Below, one piece after another: positions 9,260 to 17,519 of a stretch of DNA of 64,000 bases. This DNA comes from JBEIFW01 sp046081125 (GTDB taxonomy: Bacteria > Actinomycetota > Acidimicrobiia > Acidimicrobiales > Ilumatobacteraceae). Below the pieces are notes generated by a model. The model saw only the letters and a program-made list of their open reading frames with translations. It had not been told where the DNA came from and did not search any database. The stretch is from positions 1 through 64,000 of the forward strand of contig JBJTVH010000125.1 in the NCBI GenBank assembly GCA_046081125.1, in the 5' to 3' direction. Numbering within the stretch: position 1 is the first letter of the stretch; every line of letters starts with the position of its first letter. The position numbers were made by a program, and so were the translations under genes.

Positions 9260-10207
9260 GTGGTGGGGCCCGGGCTGCTCGACCGGCGCCTCGTGTTCGT
9301 CACCGGTAAGGGTGGCGTCGGCAAGACCACGATCGCAGCCGGGCTGGGCCTGCTCGCCGCCCGGTCCGGTCGGCGCGTGCTCGTGTGCGAAGTCGATGCC
9401 ACCGGCGCGCTCGCTGCGGCCTACGAGTGCGGTCCCTTGCGCTACGTCGCCCGCCCGGTCACCGACGGACTGTGGGCGATGGCGATGGACACCGAGGACT
9501 CGCTGCGCGAGTACCTGAAGCTGCAGCTCCGGGTGCCCTTCGTCGCCCGGCTCGGGCCGCTGGCGCGGGCGTTCGACTTCGTCGCGTCGGCGGCACCCGG
9601 CGTGCGCGAGATCCTGACCATCGGGAAGCTGTGCTGGGAGGTTCGGGAGCGCCGCTACGACCTCGTCGTGGTCGACGCCGCCGCCTCGGGCCACGTCGTC
9701 GGGCAGCTGTCGGCGCCGCGTGCGATCGCCGGGTTGGTGGCGGTCGGGCCGGTGCGGGACCAGACCCGCTGGATGCTCGACCTTCTCGAGGACCCGGCCA
9801 CGACCGGGCTCGCCATCGTCACCACGTGCGCCGAGATGCCCGTCGCCGAAACCCTCGAACTCGCCGACCGGGTCCGGACGGAGACCGCCGTCGACCTTGC
9901 GGCGGTCGTCGTCAACCGGGTGCTGCCGGAACTGTTCGGTCGCGACGAGGAGCGGGTCTTCGATGCGTTGCGGGCCCCGTCCGCCCGATCGGTCCTGCGC
10001 GACGCGCTCGGTGCCGGCAGCGACGACCTGCTCGATGCCGCCGGCTTCGCGGTGGGCACGCGCCGGGCTCGGGCCGTGCACGCCTCGACCCTGCTCACCG
10101 GTCTGCCCGCCGGCGTGCCGACCCTGTTCGTCCCCGAGCTGTTCGCCCGACTCGACGGCCTGCGCCGCAGCGCGCTGGTCGCCGACCGGCTGGCCGAGGA
10201 GCTCTGA
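9260..10207 (+). CDS. ArsA/GET3-like ATPase, first of twin pair
   Basis: This is a 315-residue member of the ArsA/GET3 anion-pump ATPase family. The deviant Walker A motif is complete: TGKGGVGKTT, with signature lysine K17 and P-loop lysine K22. Further family motifs are CEVDATGALA and VVVDAAASGHVV, the latter in the switch II position. The pair corresponds to the actinobacterial twin ArsA proteins Rv3679-Rv3680 of M. tuberculosis, which are implicated in handling tail-anchored or envelope proteins and are next to whiB4 there. Here the partner gene starts 2 bases after this stop. No ArsB transporter or ArsR regulator is nearby, so arsenite export is unlikely. Confidence 0.88.
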   Translation: MVGPGLLDRRLVFVTGKGGVGKTTIAAGLGLLAARSGRRVLVCEVDATGALAAAYECGPLRYVARPVTDGLWAMAMDTEDSLREYLKLQLRVPFVARLGPLARAFDFVASAAPGVREILTIGKLCWEVRERRYDLVVVDAAASGHVVGQLSAPRAIAGLVAVGPVRDQTRWMLDLLEDPATTGLAIVTTCAEMPVAETLELADRVRTETAVDLAAVVVNRVLPELFGRDEERVFDALRAPSARSVLRDALGAGSDDLLDAAGFAVGTRRARAVHASTLLTGLPAGVPTLFVPELFARLDGLRRSALVADRLAEEL

Positions 10208-10209
10208 CC

Positions 10210-11376
10210 ATGGGGCTCGGGCCGCTGCTCGCGTCACGGGAGATCGTGGTCACCTGCGGCGCCGGTGGCGTCGGGAAGACGACGACGGCCGCTGCGCTCG
10301 GCGCCATTGCCGCCACCCGCCTCGGCGGGCGGGTGCTGGTCCTCACCGTCGATCCGGCCCGCCGGCTCGCCGACGCACTCGGGCTCACCGGTCCGGGCGG
10401 AACCGGGCTGGGCAACACCGAGCGCCGCATCGACCCCTCGCTGTTCCAGGCCGCCGGCACCGAGCCTCGCGGCGAGCTGTGGGCGGCGATGCTCGACACG
10501 AAACAGAGCTGGGACGAGCTGATCACCCGGCACGCGCCGGACCCATCGGTGCGGGCTGCGATCCTCGCGAACCCCTTGTACGACAACATCACCGGCAAGT
10601 TCGTGCAGAGCCACGACTACATCGCCATGGAACGGCTCCACGAGCTGCACGCATCGGGCGACTGGGACCTGATCGTCGTCGACACCCCGCCGTCGCGCCA
10701 TGCGCTGGACTTTCTCGACGCGCCCGCCCGGATGACGGAGTTCTTCGGCAGCCGGCTGCTGCGGTGGCTGACCGTGCCGTATCGCTCGAAGCTGTTCGCC
10801 GCAGCCTCGCGCCCCTTCTACGACGTCGCCGACCGGATCCTCGGGTCGAGCTTCCTGCACGACATCGCCGAGTTCTTCTTGCTGTTCCAGACCATGGAGC
10901 GCGGGTTCGTCGCCCGGGCCGCCGAGGTGACCCGGGTGCTGTCGGACCGGCGAACGAGCTTCGTGGTGGTGTCGACGCTCGAGACCGGGCCGCTCGGTGA
11001 AGCCCGGTACTTCCTCGACGCGCTCGACCGGCGCAGGCTTGCGCTCGGCGGCGTCGTGCTCAACCAAGCCCTTCCCGCCGTGTTGCGCGACCCGTCAGCG
11101 CGCGCGGCGGCCGACCGCCTGCGGGCCGATCCCGATGCGGTCGCCCGGCGCCTCGCAGGGATCGGCGACCTTTCCCCGCCGTCCGAGTCGGTCGCGCTCG
11201 CCCGAGTGCTGTCGGAGATCGCCGAGAGCTTCGTGAACCTCGCACTCGTCGCCACCCGGGAGGCCGAACTCGCCACCGAACTGCGCATCGACGCGCCGAC
11301 GGTGCTGGTGCCGTCGATGCCGAGCGACGTAGCCGACCTCACCGGGTTGCTCGCCGTCGGCGACCGCCTCTGGTGA
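10210..11376 (+). CDS. ArsA/GET3-like ATPase, second of twin pair, lacking the signature lysine
   Basis: This 388-residue ATPase is the partner of the gene immediately upstream. Its P-loop is CGAGGVGKTTT: the GKT lysine K23 is present, but the signature lysine of the KGGVGKT motif is alanine (A18). In ArsA/GET3/MinD enzymes that lysine reaches across the dimer to the partner's ATP. A heterodimer with the KGG-bearing upstream protein would therefore have one altered active site. The protein also has VVDTPPSRHALDFLDAP and the long helical insert (FFGSRLLRWL) of the family. It likely acts on membrane-protein clients. Family assignment is firm; client is unknown. Confidence 0.88.
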   Translation: MGLGPLLASREIVVTCGAGGVGKTTTAAALGAIAATRLGGRVLVLTVDPARRLADALGLTGPGGTGLGNTERRIDPSLFQAAGTEPRGELWAAMLDTKQSWDELITRHAPDPSVRAAILANPLYDNITGKFVQSHDYIAMERLHELHASGDWDLIVVDTPPSRHALDFLDAPARMTEFFGSRLLRWLTVPYRSKLFAAASRPFYDVADRILGSSFLHDIAEFFLLFQTMERGFVARAAEVTRVLSDRRTSFVVVSTLETGPLGEARYFLDALDRRRLALGGVVLNQALPAVLRDPSARAAADRLRADPDAVARRLAGIGDLSPPSESVALARVLSEIAESFVNLALVATREAELATELRIDAPTVLVPSMPSDVADLTGLLAVGDRLW

Positions 11377-11416
11377 CGCGGTCGATCCCTCACGCGTCGG
11401 CAAGACTCCGCCCCGC

Positions 11417-12910
11417 ATGGCCACGCTCACGGAGCTCGCCCGCCAGCACACGACGCTGCGTCGCGAGGACATCGACCACCTCCAGCGCCTCCTGGCCGAG
11501 TGGGGGATCCTCGCCGACCTGTGCTTCGCGGACCTGTTGCTGTACGCCCCGGTGGACCACGACCGCTTCGTGGTCCTCGGCCACGTGCGCCCGGTGACCG
11601 CCCAGACCCTCTACCAGGACGATTTCGTCGGCGAGTGGGGTGCCGAGACCGCCCAGCCGCTGCTGGCCGAGTCGCTGCGCGCCGGCCGGCCCGTCGAAGG
11701 CGAGATCCGGGTGACCGCGATCGCCGAACCGGTGCGGATCCTCGCCATTCCGATCACGTTCGAAGGTCGCCGCATCGCGGTGCTCACCCGCGAGTGGAAC
11801 CCCCGCATCGGGCGCCAGCCCGGGCACCTCGAGCGGACCTACCTGCAGATCTTCGACCGGTTCGTCACGATGATGGTCGAAGGCCGGTTCCCCTTCCACG
11901 TCCCGCCCGCAGGCCGTGGCCCCCGCGTCGGAGACGGGGTCATCGTGCTCGACCCCGACGGCCGGGTGCAGTACGCGTCGCCCAACGCCGTGTCGGCGTT
12001 GCACCGCATCGGGATCCGCACCAACGCCGTCGGGCAGTCCCTGGCCGAGCTCGGGGTGAACGACGAGCCGGTCCGGCTCGCCCTCGACAGCGGGGCGCCC
12101 GTGCTCGCCGAGTTCGAGCAGAGCCCCGAGATCGTCCTGTCCACCCGGTGCATCCCGCTCGTTGCCGACGGCGTGGTCACCGGCGGGTTGTTCCTCGTCC
12201 GGGACGTGTCGGAGCTGCGCCGACGGGATCGCATGATCCTGTCCCGGGACGCGACGATCCGCGAGATCCACCACCGGGTGAAGAACAACTTGCAGACGAT
12301 CTCGTCACTGCTGCGCCTGCAGGCGCGGCGCCTGAACTCGCCCGAGGCCAAGGCGGCGATAGCGGAGTCGGTGCGCCGGATCCGCACGATAGCCCTCGTC
12401 CACGAGTCGCTGTCGCAGGGGACGGGGGAGGAGGTCTCGTTCAACGAGATCGTGCGGCCGCTCGCCCGCCTGGCCGAAGAGGGCCTGCAGTCGCCGGACC
12501 GGCCGGTTCGTTTCCGCGTGTCGGGTGATGGCGGCCGGCTCCCGGCCACGACGGCGACGCCGCTGTCGGTGGTGTTGACCGAACTGCTGCAGAACGCGGT
12601 CGACCATGCCTTCGTGGGGGGCGAGCGGGCCGTGTCGGGAACGGTGCTCGTCGACCTGGTCAACGACGGACGCCGGCTCACGGTGCGGGTGATCGACGAC
12701 GGTGTCGGTATCCCGGCGGCGTTCGACCTCGACGCCGCCACCGGCCTCGGCCTGTCGATCGTGCGCACCCTCGTGCTCACCGAACTGGGCGGCACCATCG
12801 AACTGCGTCGGGCCACCCCCGACGAGCTGTCGTTCTACGGCCTCACTGACGGCGCCGGACGGCCCGGCACGTTGGTCGAGGTGGTGGTCCCGGTCACCAC
12901 CGATCGGTGA
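11417..12910 (+). CDS. pdtaS: PdtaS-like sensor histidine kinase
   Basis: A 497-residue soluble two-component kinase of the HisKA_2 class. Residues 1-150 form a GAF-like sensor, about 170-270 a PAS domain (VIVLDPDGRVQYASPNAV), and 280-495 the kinase core. The phosphoacceptor block is IHHRVKNNLQT (H285/H286), with ATP-lid motifs ELLQNAVDHAF, DDGVGIP and GLGLSIV. No membrane segment is visible. In mycobacteria the orthologue PdtaS pairs with PdtaR, an RNA-binding antiterminator, and sits next to whiB1; here too it is convergent with a whiB gene. The regulator PdtaR is not in the window. Confidence 0.9.
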   Translation: MATLTELARQHTTLRREDIDHLQRLLAEWGILADLCFADLLLYAPVDHDRFVVLGHVRPVTAQTLYQDDFVGEWGAETAQPLLAESLRAGRPVEGEIRVTAIAEPVRILAIPITFEGRRIAVLTREWNPRIGRQPGHLERTYLQIFDRFVTMMVEGRFPFHVPPAGRGPRVGDGVIVLDPDGRVQYASPNAVSALHRIGIRTNAVGQSLAELGVNDEPVRLALDSGAPVLAEFEQSPEIVLSTRCIPLVADGVVTGGLFLVRDVSELRRRDRMILSRDATIREIHHRVKNNLQTISSLLRLQARRLNSPEAKAAIAESVRRIRTIALVHESLSQGTGEEVSFNEIVRPLARLAEEGLQSPDRPVRFRVSGDGGRLPATTATPLSVVLTELLQNAVDHAFVGGERAVSGTVLVDLVNDGRRLTVRVIDDGVGIPAAFDLDAATGLGLSIVRTLVLTELGGTIELRRATPDELSFYGLTDGAGRPGTLVEVVVPVTTDR

Positions 12911-12953
12911 GGACCGGGCCCGCAGGACCTGACGGACCTGACGGCGCGCCGGG

Positions 12954-13250
12954 TCAGACGGCGCGGGACTTGGCCCGGGCGACCTGCTCGCGGCGGATCT
13001 TGCGCCGCTCCTCTTCGGAGGTGCCGCCCCAGATGCCCGAGTCCTGGTTGGTGGCCAGGGCGAACTCGAGGCACTCCACACGGGCGTGACACTGGTTGCA
13101 CACGGCTTTGGCCGCCTCGATCTGCACCAGCGCCTGGCCGGTGGTGCCGACCGGGAAGAACAGCTCGGGGTCGGTGTCGCGGCACAGCGCCGTGGATCGC
13201 CAGCTGTAGTCGGCATGGGCGAGCGCCAGGGTTGTCGCGAGTGCGGACAC
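12954..13250 (-). CDS. whiB: WhiB-family iron-sulfur transcription factor, WhiB1-like
   Basis: WhiB proteins are small actinobacterial regulators with a 4Fe-4S cluster that act with the primary sigma factor. The four ligands are C23, C51, C54 and C60. The tryptophan-containing turn GIWGGTSEEER is followed by the basic RRKIRREQVARAKSR tail for DNA contact. The 98-residue size and sequence resemble WhiB1, and the neighbouring PdtaS-like gene matches the mycobacterial whiB1 locus. The GTG start has a strong GAAGGAGG site 6 bases upstream. A promoter with an operator-like palindrome lies about 80 bases upstream. Confidence 0.93.
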   Translation of the reverse strand: MSALATTLALAHADYSWRSTALCRDTDPELFFPVGTTGQALVQIEAAKAVCNQCHARVECLEFALATNQDSGIWGGTSEEERRKIRREQVARAKSRAV

Positions 13251-13327
13251 CGGCCGCCTCCTTCAGATCGAAACCACCTGCGGGACGCCGCGGGAAGGCC
13301 GTTTGGCTCTTCCCCGGGCGGTCGCAA

Positions 13328-13356
13328 AAGCTAAACCAGGACCACTGTCCTGACAA
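13328..13356 (-). promoter_or_regulatory. whiB promoter with palindrome in the spacer
   Basis: On the minus strand TTGTCA and TAGCTT are separated by exactly 17 bases, a good -35/-10 pair, giving a leader of about 70 bases before whiB. The spacer holds the perfect inverted repeat CAGGAC-N4-GTCCTG (13337-13352), whose outer bases overlap the -35 box. A protein bound there would block RNA polymerase. Confidence 0.6.
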
Positions 13357-13362
13357 GGGGCC

Positions 13363-13377
13363 CTTGCCGTCGGCAAG
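13363..13377. repeat. Short inverted repeat in the whiB-ugpQ intergenic region
   Basis: CTTGCC-GTC-GGCAAG is a perfect 6-base inverted repeat, 11 bases beyond the palindrome in the whiB promoter. It lies upstream of whiB on one strand and ugpQ on the other. No factor is known for it. Confidence 0.4.
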
Positions 13378-13446
13378 TATTCGTTCGGTCAGATTCGGTC
13401 CGGGGCGACGGGACCCCGGGTCGACGAAGCAGCCGGGGGCGGGAAC

Positions 13447-14103
13447 GTGATCGTGTTGGCGCATCGAGGGGCGTCCGCCCGGGAGCGGGAGAACACCGTG
13501 GCGGCGTTCGCCCTCGCCCGCAGCCTCGGCGCCGACGGGGTGGAACTCGACGTCCGCCGCTCGGCCGACGGGCGCCTCGTCGTGCACCACGACCCGCTTC
13601 CGGCCGGGCCGGTCCCCGATCACGTGCCCACCCTGGTGGAGGCGCTCGACACGTGTGGCGGCCTGCTGGTCAACGTCGAGATCAAGAATGCCGAGGGCGA
13701 ACCCGACTTCGATCCCGACCGGCGCCTCGCGCTCGACGTGGTCGCCCTCCTGGCGCAGCGGCCGGGTCGTGACCGCGTGCTCGTGTCGTCGTTCGACCTG
13801 GCGACGATCGATGCGGTGCGCGCCGCCGACCCGTCCGTGCCGACCGCCTGGCTCGTGGTGGGGATCGCCGAGGACACCTTGGCGGTGCTGGTCGACCACG
13901 GCCACCGCGTCCTGCACCCGTGGTTCGGATCGGTGACCGAAGCCGTGCTCGCCGAGGCGCACCGGCGAGGCATCGAGCTCAACGTCTGGACCTGCGACGA
14001 CCCGGCCCGCATCGCCGAGCTGGCCCGGTGGGGGATCGACGGCGTCTGCACCAACGTGCCCGACGTCGCGCTCAGGATTCGGGACGAGGTCGCACGAGGC
14101 TGA
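13447..14103 (+). CDS. ugpQ: Glycerophosphodiester phosphodiesterase
   Basis: The enzyme hydrolyses glycerophosphodiesters to glycerol-3-phosphate and an alcohol. The GDPD motifs are present: LAHRGASARERENTVAAF (His and Glu metal site), DGVELDVRRSADGRLVVHHD, and VNVEIKN. At 218 residues it is a compact cytosolic form with no signal peptide. The start is GTG. Its 3' end overlaps the convergent diacylglycerol kinase gene by 32 bases. With that neighbour it suggests turnover of membrane glycerolipids. Confidence 0.9.
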   Translation: MIVLAHRGASARERENTVAAFALARSLGADGVELDVRRSADGRLVVHHDPLPAGPVPDHVPTLVEALDTCGGLLVNVEIKNAEGEPDFDPDRRLALDVVALLAQRPGRDRVLVSSFDLATIDAVRAADPSVPTAWLVVGIAEDTLAVLVDHGHRVLHPWFGSVTEAVLAEAHRRGIELNVWTCDDPARIAELARWGIDGVCTNVPDVALRIRDEVARG

Positions 14104-14998
14104 CCGCCTCGGGCAGGTGCCGCACCTCGAGCAGGCCGGTCTCGCCGAGCGGTTCGCCGTCGACCTGGTAGGGCGTGCGTGCGCCGTCGAGCATCTCGAT
14201 CGTCAGCCCGGTCAGGTCCGTGCGGACCCCGACGTCGGGCCCCTCGGGGATCCCCCCGCCGCGCAGCGCCCGGGCCAGGTTGCCGACGAGCGCTCGCGCG
14301 TCGAGCGAGCGGAACGTCACCGCCACGAGGCCCCGGTCGAGCGTGGCCGCCGGCGAGAGCTCCAGCGGCCGGTTGCCGAGGAACGTATAGGGGTTCGTGT
14401 TCAGCACGATCGTGAACGCCCCCTCGTCGGTGGTGCCATCGGCGAACCGGAGCCGGTGCTGCGGGCGCCGGCGGTCCGCCACGGAGGCCCACGTGCGCAG
14501 CCCCGCCCAGATGAACAGCGGGTGCCCCAGCCAGCGCTTCAGCGCTCCGTGGCGCTCCACCAACGACACCACCGCAGCGTCGAAGCCGATGCCGACGTGG
14601 AAGCAGAACACCCGGCCCGACACCGCACCGAGCCCCACCCGGTCGATCCGACCCGCCGCGATCGCGTCCGCGACGACCCCGGCGGCTCGCACCGGGTCGT
14701 TCGGGAGGCCCAGCGATCGTGCGAAGACATTGGTCGAACCACCCGGCAGGCACCCGAGGGCGGTCTGGCTGCCCACGATGCCGTTGGCGACCTCGTTGAC
14801 GGTGCCGTCGCCCCCGAACGCGACCACGACGTCGACGCCGCGGTTGGCCGCGTCCTGGGCGAACCGGGTCGCGTGGCCCCGCCGGTTGGTCACCCGGACC
14901 GTGACGTCGTTGGTCTCGGCGAGCACCTGCTCGATGAGGACCCGGTTGCGCGCGGTCACCGACGATGCGAACGCGTTGACGATCAGCAGCACGCGCAA
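14072..14998 (-). CDS. Diacylglycerol/lipid kinase (DagK family)
   Basis: A DagK-catalytic-domain protein that phosphorylates diacylglycerol or a related lipid. The nucleotide loop FGGDGTVNEVANGIVG and LPGGSTNVFARSLGLP are diagnostic, and DGEPLG near the C-terminus is typical. The preferred start is the TTG at 14998: it gives the family N-terminus LRVLLIVNAFAS, and a TACCGT -10 box lies 7 bases before it. An upstream GTG at 15019 in the same frame would add seven residues and swallow that box. The 3' end overlaps ugpQ by 32 bases. The exact lipid is unknown. Confidence 0.85.
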   Translation of the reverse strand: MRVLLIVNAFASSVTARNRVLIEQVLAETNDVTVRVTNRRGHATRFAQDAANRGVDVVVAFGGDGTVNEVANGIVGSQTALGCLPGGSTNVFARSLGLPNDPVRAAGVVADAIAAGRIDRVGLGAVSGRVFCFHVGIGFDAAVVSLVERHGALKRWLGHPLFIWAGLRTWASVADRRRPQHRLRFADGTTDEGAFTIVLNTNPYTFLGNRPLELSPAATLDRGLVAVTFRSLDARALVGNLARALRGGGIPEGPDVGVRTDLTGLTIEMLDGARTPYQVDGEPLGETGLLEVRHLPEAVSLVRPRPES

Positions 14999-15069
14999 GG
15001 CAATGACGGTAGTCACCACGGGCGCCTTCGTTGGCCCCGGCCCCGGCCCGTCGGTCAGAATCCCCGCTC

Positions 15070-15846
15070 ATGAACATCGTCGTCTGCGTGAAGCAGATCC
15101 CGGACCCGGCCAGCCCGGGCGCCCTGGACGCTTCGACCAACACGCTCAAGCGGGACGGCAAGCTCATCCTCGACGAGTCCGACAGCTACGGAGTCGAGAT
15201 GGCGCTGCAACTCGCCGAAAAGGCCGGTGGTGGCACGGTGAGCCTGGTGTCGATGGCGCCCAACGGTGAGGTGTCCGGCCTGCGCACGGCGCTGGCGATG
15301 GGTGCGGCCAAGGCCGTGCTCGTGTCGGACCCGGCACTGCGGGGCTCCGACGCCCTCACCACCGCCAAGGTCCTGGCCAAGGCCGTCGAGCGGGCCGGTG
15401 GTGCCGATCTCGTGATCGCCGCCACCGAGTCCTCGGACGGGTACACCGGCACCGTGCCCGAGCAAATGGCCGAGTTGCTCGGCCTGCCCTCGGTCACCTT
15501 CGCGAAGAAGGTCGACATCGCCGGGGGCGCGCTCAGCGTGCACCGCCAGACCGAGTCGGGGTTCGACGAGGTGACGTGCCCGCTGCCGGCCCTGATCTCG
15601 GTGACGGCCGGTGTGGTCGAGCCTCGCTACCCGAGCTTCAAGGGCATCATGGCGGCCAAGTCCAAGCCGGTCGACACCGTCACGGCGGGCGACCTCGGGG
15701 TCACCCCGGTGGGCTGGGCGGGCGCGAACCAGCAGATCGTCGGGGTTGCCGCCGCCGAGGCGCGCAAGGCCGGCGAGGTCGTGGAGGACGACGGCGAGGG
15801 CTTCACCAAGGTCGTCGCATTCCTCGAGAACCTGAAAGTCATCTGA
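15070..15846 (+). CDS. etfB: Electron transfer flavoprotein beta subunit
   Basis: EtfB with EtfA forms the FAD/AMP heterodimer that takes electrons from acyl-CoA and related dehydrogenases and passes them to ETF:quinone oxidoreductase. The 258-residue protein starts MNIVVCVKQIPDP and contains the conserved ALAMGAAKAVLVSD and PEQMAELLGLPSVTF segments. etfA follows 18 bases later with its own ribosome site. Several acyl-CoA enzymes in the window could feed it. Confidence 0.95.
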   Translation: MNIVVCVKQIPDPASPGALDASTNTLKRDGKLILDESDSYGVEMALQLAEKAGGGTVSLVSMAPNGEVSGLRTALAMGAAKAVLVSDPALRGSDALTTAKVLAKAVERAGGADLVIAATESSDGYTGTVPEQMAELLGLPSVTFAKKVDIAGGALSVHRQTESGFDEVTCPLPALISVTAGVVEPRYPSFKGIMAAKSKPVDTVTAGDLGVTPVGWAGANQQIVGVAAAEARKAGEVVEDDGEGFTKVVAFLENLKVI

Positions 15847-15864
15847 GGCCGGGAGGACGACGAC

Positions 15865-16833
15865 ATGGCCATTTCCACCATCTGGGTCCTCGCCGAGGCG
15901 TCGGGCAGCACGCCCACGTCGGGCACCCTCGAACTGCTCACGAAGGCCCGCTCGCTCGGGGCTTCGTCCGTGGCCGCATGGATCGGCGGTGACGGCGAGG
16001 CCGTCGCCGGCGCGCTCGGCGAGTACGGCGCGACCACCGTGTACGCGACCGGCGATCTCGGGGGCAAGCTCCCCGGCGTCGCCGTCTCGGCCGCGATGGC
16101 TGCGGCGATCGCCGGCGGCACGACGCCGGACCTGATCCTGTTCCCGCAGAGCTACACCGGCCGCGACGTGGCCGCCCGGCTCTCGGTGAAGCTCGACCGG
16201 ACCGTGCTGACCAACAACTTCGACCTCGCCGTCGACGGTGACTCGGTCACGGTCACCACCGCCATCTTCGGCGGCAACACGCTGGTCACCTCCAGTTTCT
16301 CGGGCGCGGCGCCCCACCTGGCGCTGTTCCGGCCCAAGTCGTTCGCCGCAGAGTCGGCCGGCGGTGGCGCTGCCACCGTCGTGGCCGCCGCGGTGCCCGA
16401 TCTGGGCGCCACCGGCGGGGCCTCGGTCACGGCGGTCCACGTCGAGGAGTCGACCGGTCCCAAGCTCGACGAGGCCGACATCGTCGTGTCGGGCGGCCGG
16501 GGCCTCGGCGAGTCCGGTAAGTACGAGATGATCGAGGCCTTGGCCAAGCTGCTCAAGGCGGCTCCGGGCGCCTCTCGGGCCATCGTCGACGCCGGCTGGG
16601 TCCCCTACAGCTACCAGGTCGGCCAGACCGGCAAGGTCGTCAAGCCGAACGTCTACATCGCGGCCGGCATCTCGGGCGCCACCCAACACATGGTGGGGAT
16701 GAAGGGCTCCAAGCACATCATCGCCATCAACAAGGACAAAGAAGCGCCGATCTTCGGCATCGCCGACCTCGGGATCGTCGGCGACGTCCACAAGGTGCTT
16801 CCCAAGCTCATCGAGGCCCTCCAGGGCCGCTGA
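15865..16833 (+). CDS. etfA: Electron transfer flavoprotein alpha subunit
   Basis: EtfA holds the FAD. The C-terminal FAD domain has SGGRGLGESGKYEMIEALA, GQTGKVVKPNVYIAAGISGA and AINKDKEAPIFGIADLGIVGD, all hallmarks. Length is 322 residues, normal for the family. GGGAGGACG lies upstream of the ATG. The stop is one base from the convergent HAD gene's stop, and the only terminator-like hairpin lies inside that gene. Confidence 0.96.
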   Translation: MAISTIWVLAEASGSTPTSGTLELLTKARSLGASSVAAWIGGDGEAVAGALGEYGATTVYATGDLGGKLPGVAVSAAMAAAIAGGTTPDLILFPQSYTGRDVAARLSVKLDRTVLTNNFDLAVDGDSVTVTTAIFGGNTLVTSSFSGAAPHLALFRPKSFAAESAGGGAATVVAAAVPDLGATGGASVTAVHVEESTGPKLDEADIVVSGGRGLGESGKYEMIEALAKLLKAAPGASRAIVDAGWVPYSYQVGQTGKVVKPNVYIAAGISGATQHMVGMKGSKHIIAINKDKEAPIFGIADLGIVGDVHKVLPKLIEALQGR

Positions 16834-16834
16834 G

Positions 16835-17497
16835 CTACCGTTCGGTTCCTAGCAACTGGTCGATCACCCCGGGCAACCGCCCGGGGTGATCGACCAGTGC
16901 CGCGCAGCCGGCCTGGTGCAGTTCGTCGGCCGTGCCGTAACCCAAGGTGACGCCGACGCAGGCGATCCCGACCCGGGCTGCGCCCTCGCCGTCGTGGCGG
17001 CGGTCGCCGACGAGCAGTGCGGGACCGCCCGGGGTGCGTGCTAGCCGTTCGAGCGCCAGGTGCACCACCTGGTGCTTGTGGCGGATCGTGTCGTCGTCGG
17101 AGGCGCCTGCGACCGCCGCGAAGCGTTCCGACAGCCCGTGGTGCTCGAGCACCAGCCGGGCAGCGCCTTCGTTCTTCGAGGTCGCGACGCCGAGGGCGAT
17201 GCCACGGTCGGCCAAGGCGTCGAGTGCGGCGGCGACCCCCGGATAGAGGGTGTTCTCGGCGAACCCCGTCGCTTTGTAGTGGCGCCGGTAGGCCGCGACG
17301 GCCTCGGCGACCCGGTGGCTGGGAACGCCCAGCGTGGGCAGCACGTCGGCGAGTGGCGGCCCGACCAGTTCGGCGGGTGGCACCACCGGGGGCTCACCCA
17401 GGCCGAGTTCGGCGAACGCCGCGGCGTAGGACGACAGGATCCCCGGCAACGGGTCCGACAGCGTGCCGTCGAGGTCGAACAGGACGATGCGGCGCAC
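16835..17497 (-). CDS. HAD-superfamily phosphatase (phosphoglycolate phosphatase-like)
   Basis: A 220-residue HAD hydrolase with motif I FDLDGTLSDP, motif II VATSKN and motif III/IV KHQVVHLALERL then LVGDRRHDGEGA. It resembles Gph and PPA-type phosphatases; substrate is not determined by sequence. The GTG start has TAGGGT 6 bases upstream and is probably leaderless. That -10 is back to back with that of the divergent oxidoreductase. Its last 15 codons or so contain a perfect 20-bp-arm hairpin. Confidence 0.87.
   Translation of the reverse strand: MRRIVLFDLDGTLSDPLPGILSSYAAAFAELGLGEPPVVPPAELVGPPLADVLPTLGVPSHRVAEAVAAYRRHYKATGFAENTLYPGVAAALDALADRGIALGVATSKNEGAARLVLEHHGLSERFAAVAGASDDDTIRHKHQVVHLALERLARTPGGPALLVGDRRHDGEGAARVGIACVGVTLGYGTADELHQAGCAALVDHPGRLPGVIDQLLGTER
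16855..16898. terminator. Perfect 20-bp hairpin between convergent etfA and HAD gene
   Basis: Arms 16855-16874 and 16879-16898 are exactly complementary over 20 bases with a 4-base loop (aacc). The hairpin lies 22 bases beyond the etfA stop and inside the coding end of the HAD gene, where it encodes LVDHPGRLPGVIDQL. There is no U-run. It can form on either strand's RNA, so it may act as a two-way terminator or 3'-end stabiliser. Confidence 0.7.
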
Positions 17498-17503
17498 CCG
17501 TCC

Positions 17504-17513
17504 ACCCTACGAT
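17504..17513. promoter_or_regulatory. Back-to-back -10 boxes of divergent leaderless genes
   Basis: TACGAT (17508-17513, plus) stands 6 bases before the GTG at 17520, and TAGGGT (17509-17504, minus) stands 6 bases before the GTG at 17497. The start codons are only 22 bases apart, so the two polymerase sites overlap and cannot both be occupied. Confidence 0.6.
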
Positions 17514-17519
17514 TCGCGC

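Noticed and set aside
9260..11376. Arsenite efflux operon
   Set aside because: The ATPases are ArsA-like, but no ArsB, ArsR or ArsD gene is near, and the pair matches twin actinobacterial ATPases with other roles.
13251..13446. tRNA gene, possibly tRNA-Sec, in the whiB-ugpQ gap
   Set aside because: Inverted repeats there do not assemble into a cloverleaf with an acceptor stem and TTCGA-type loop; they look like promoter elements.
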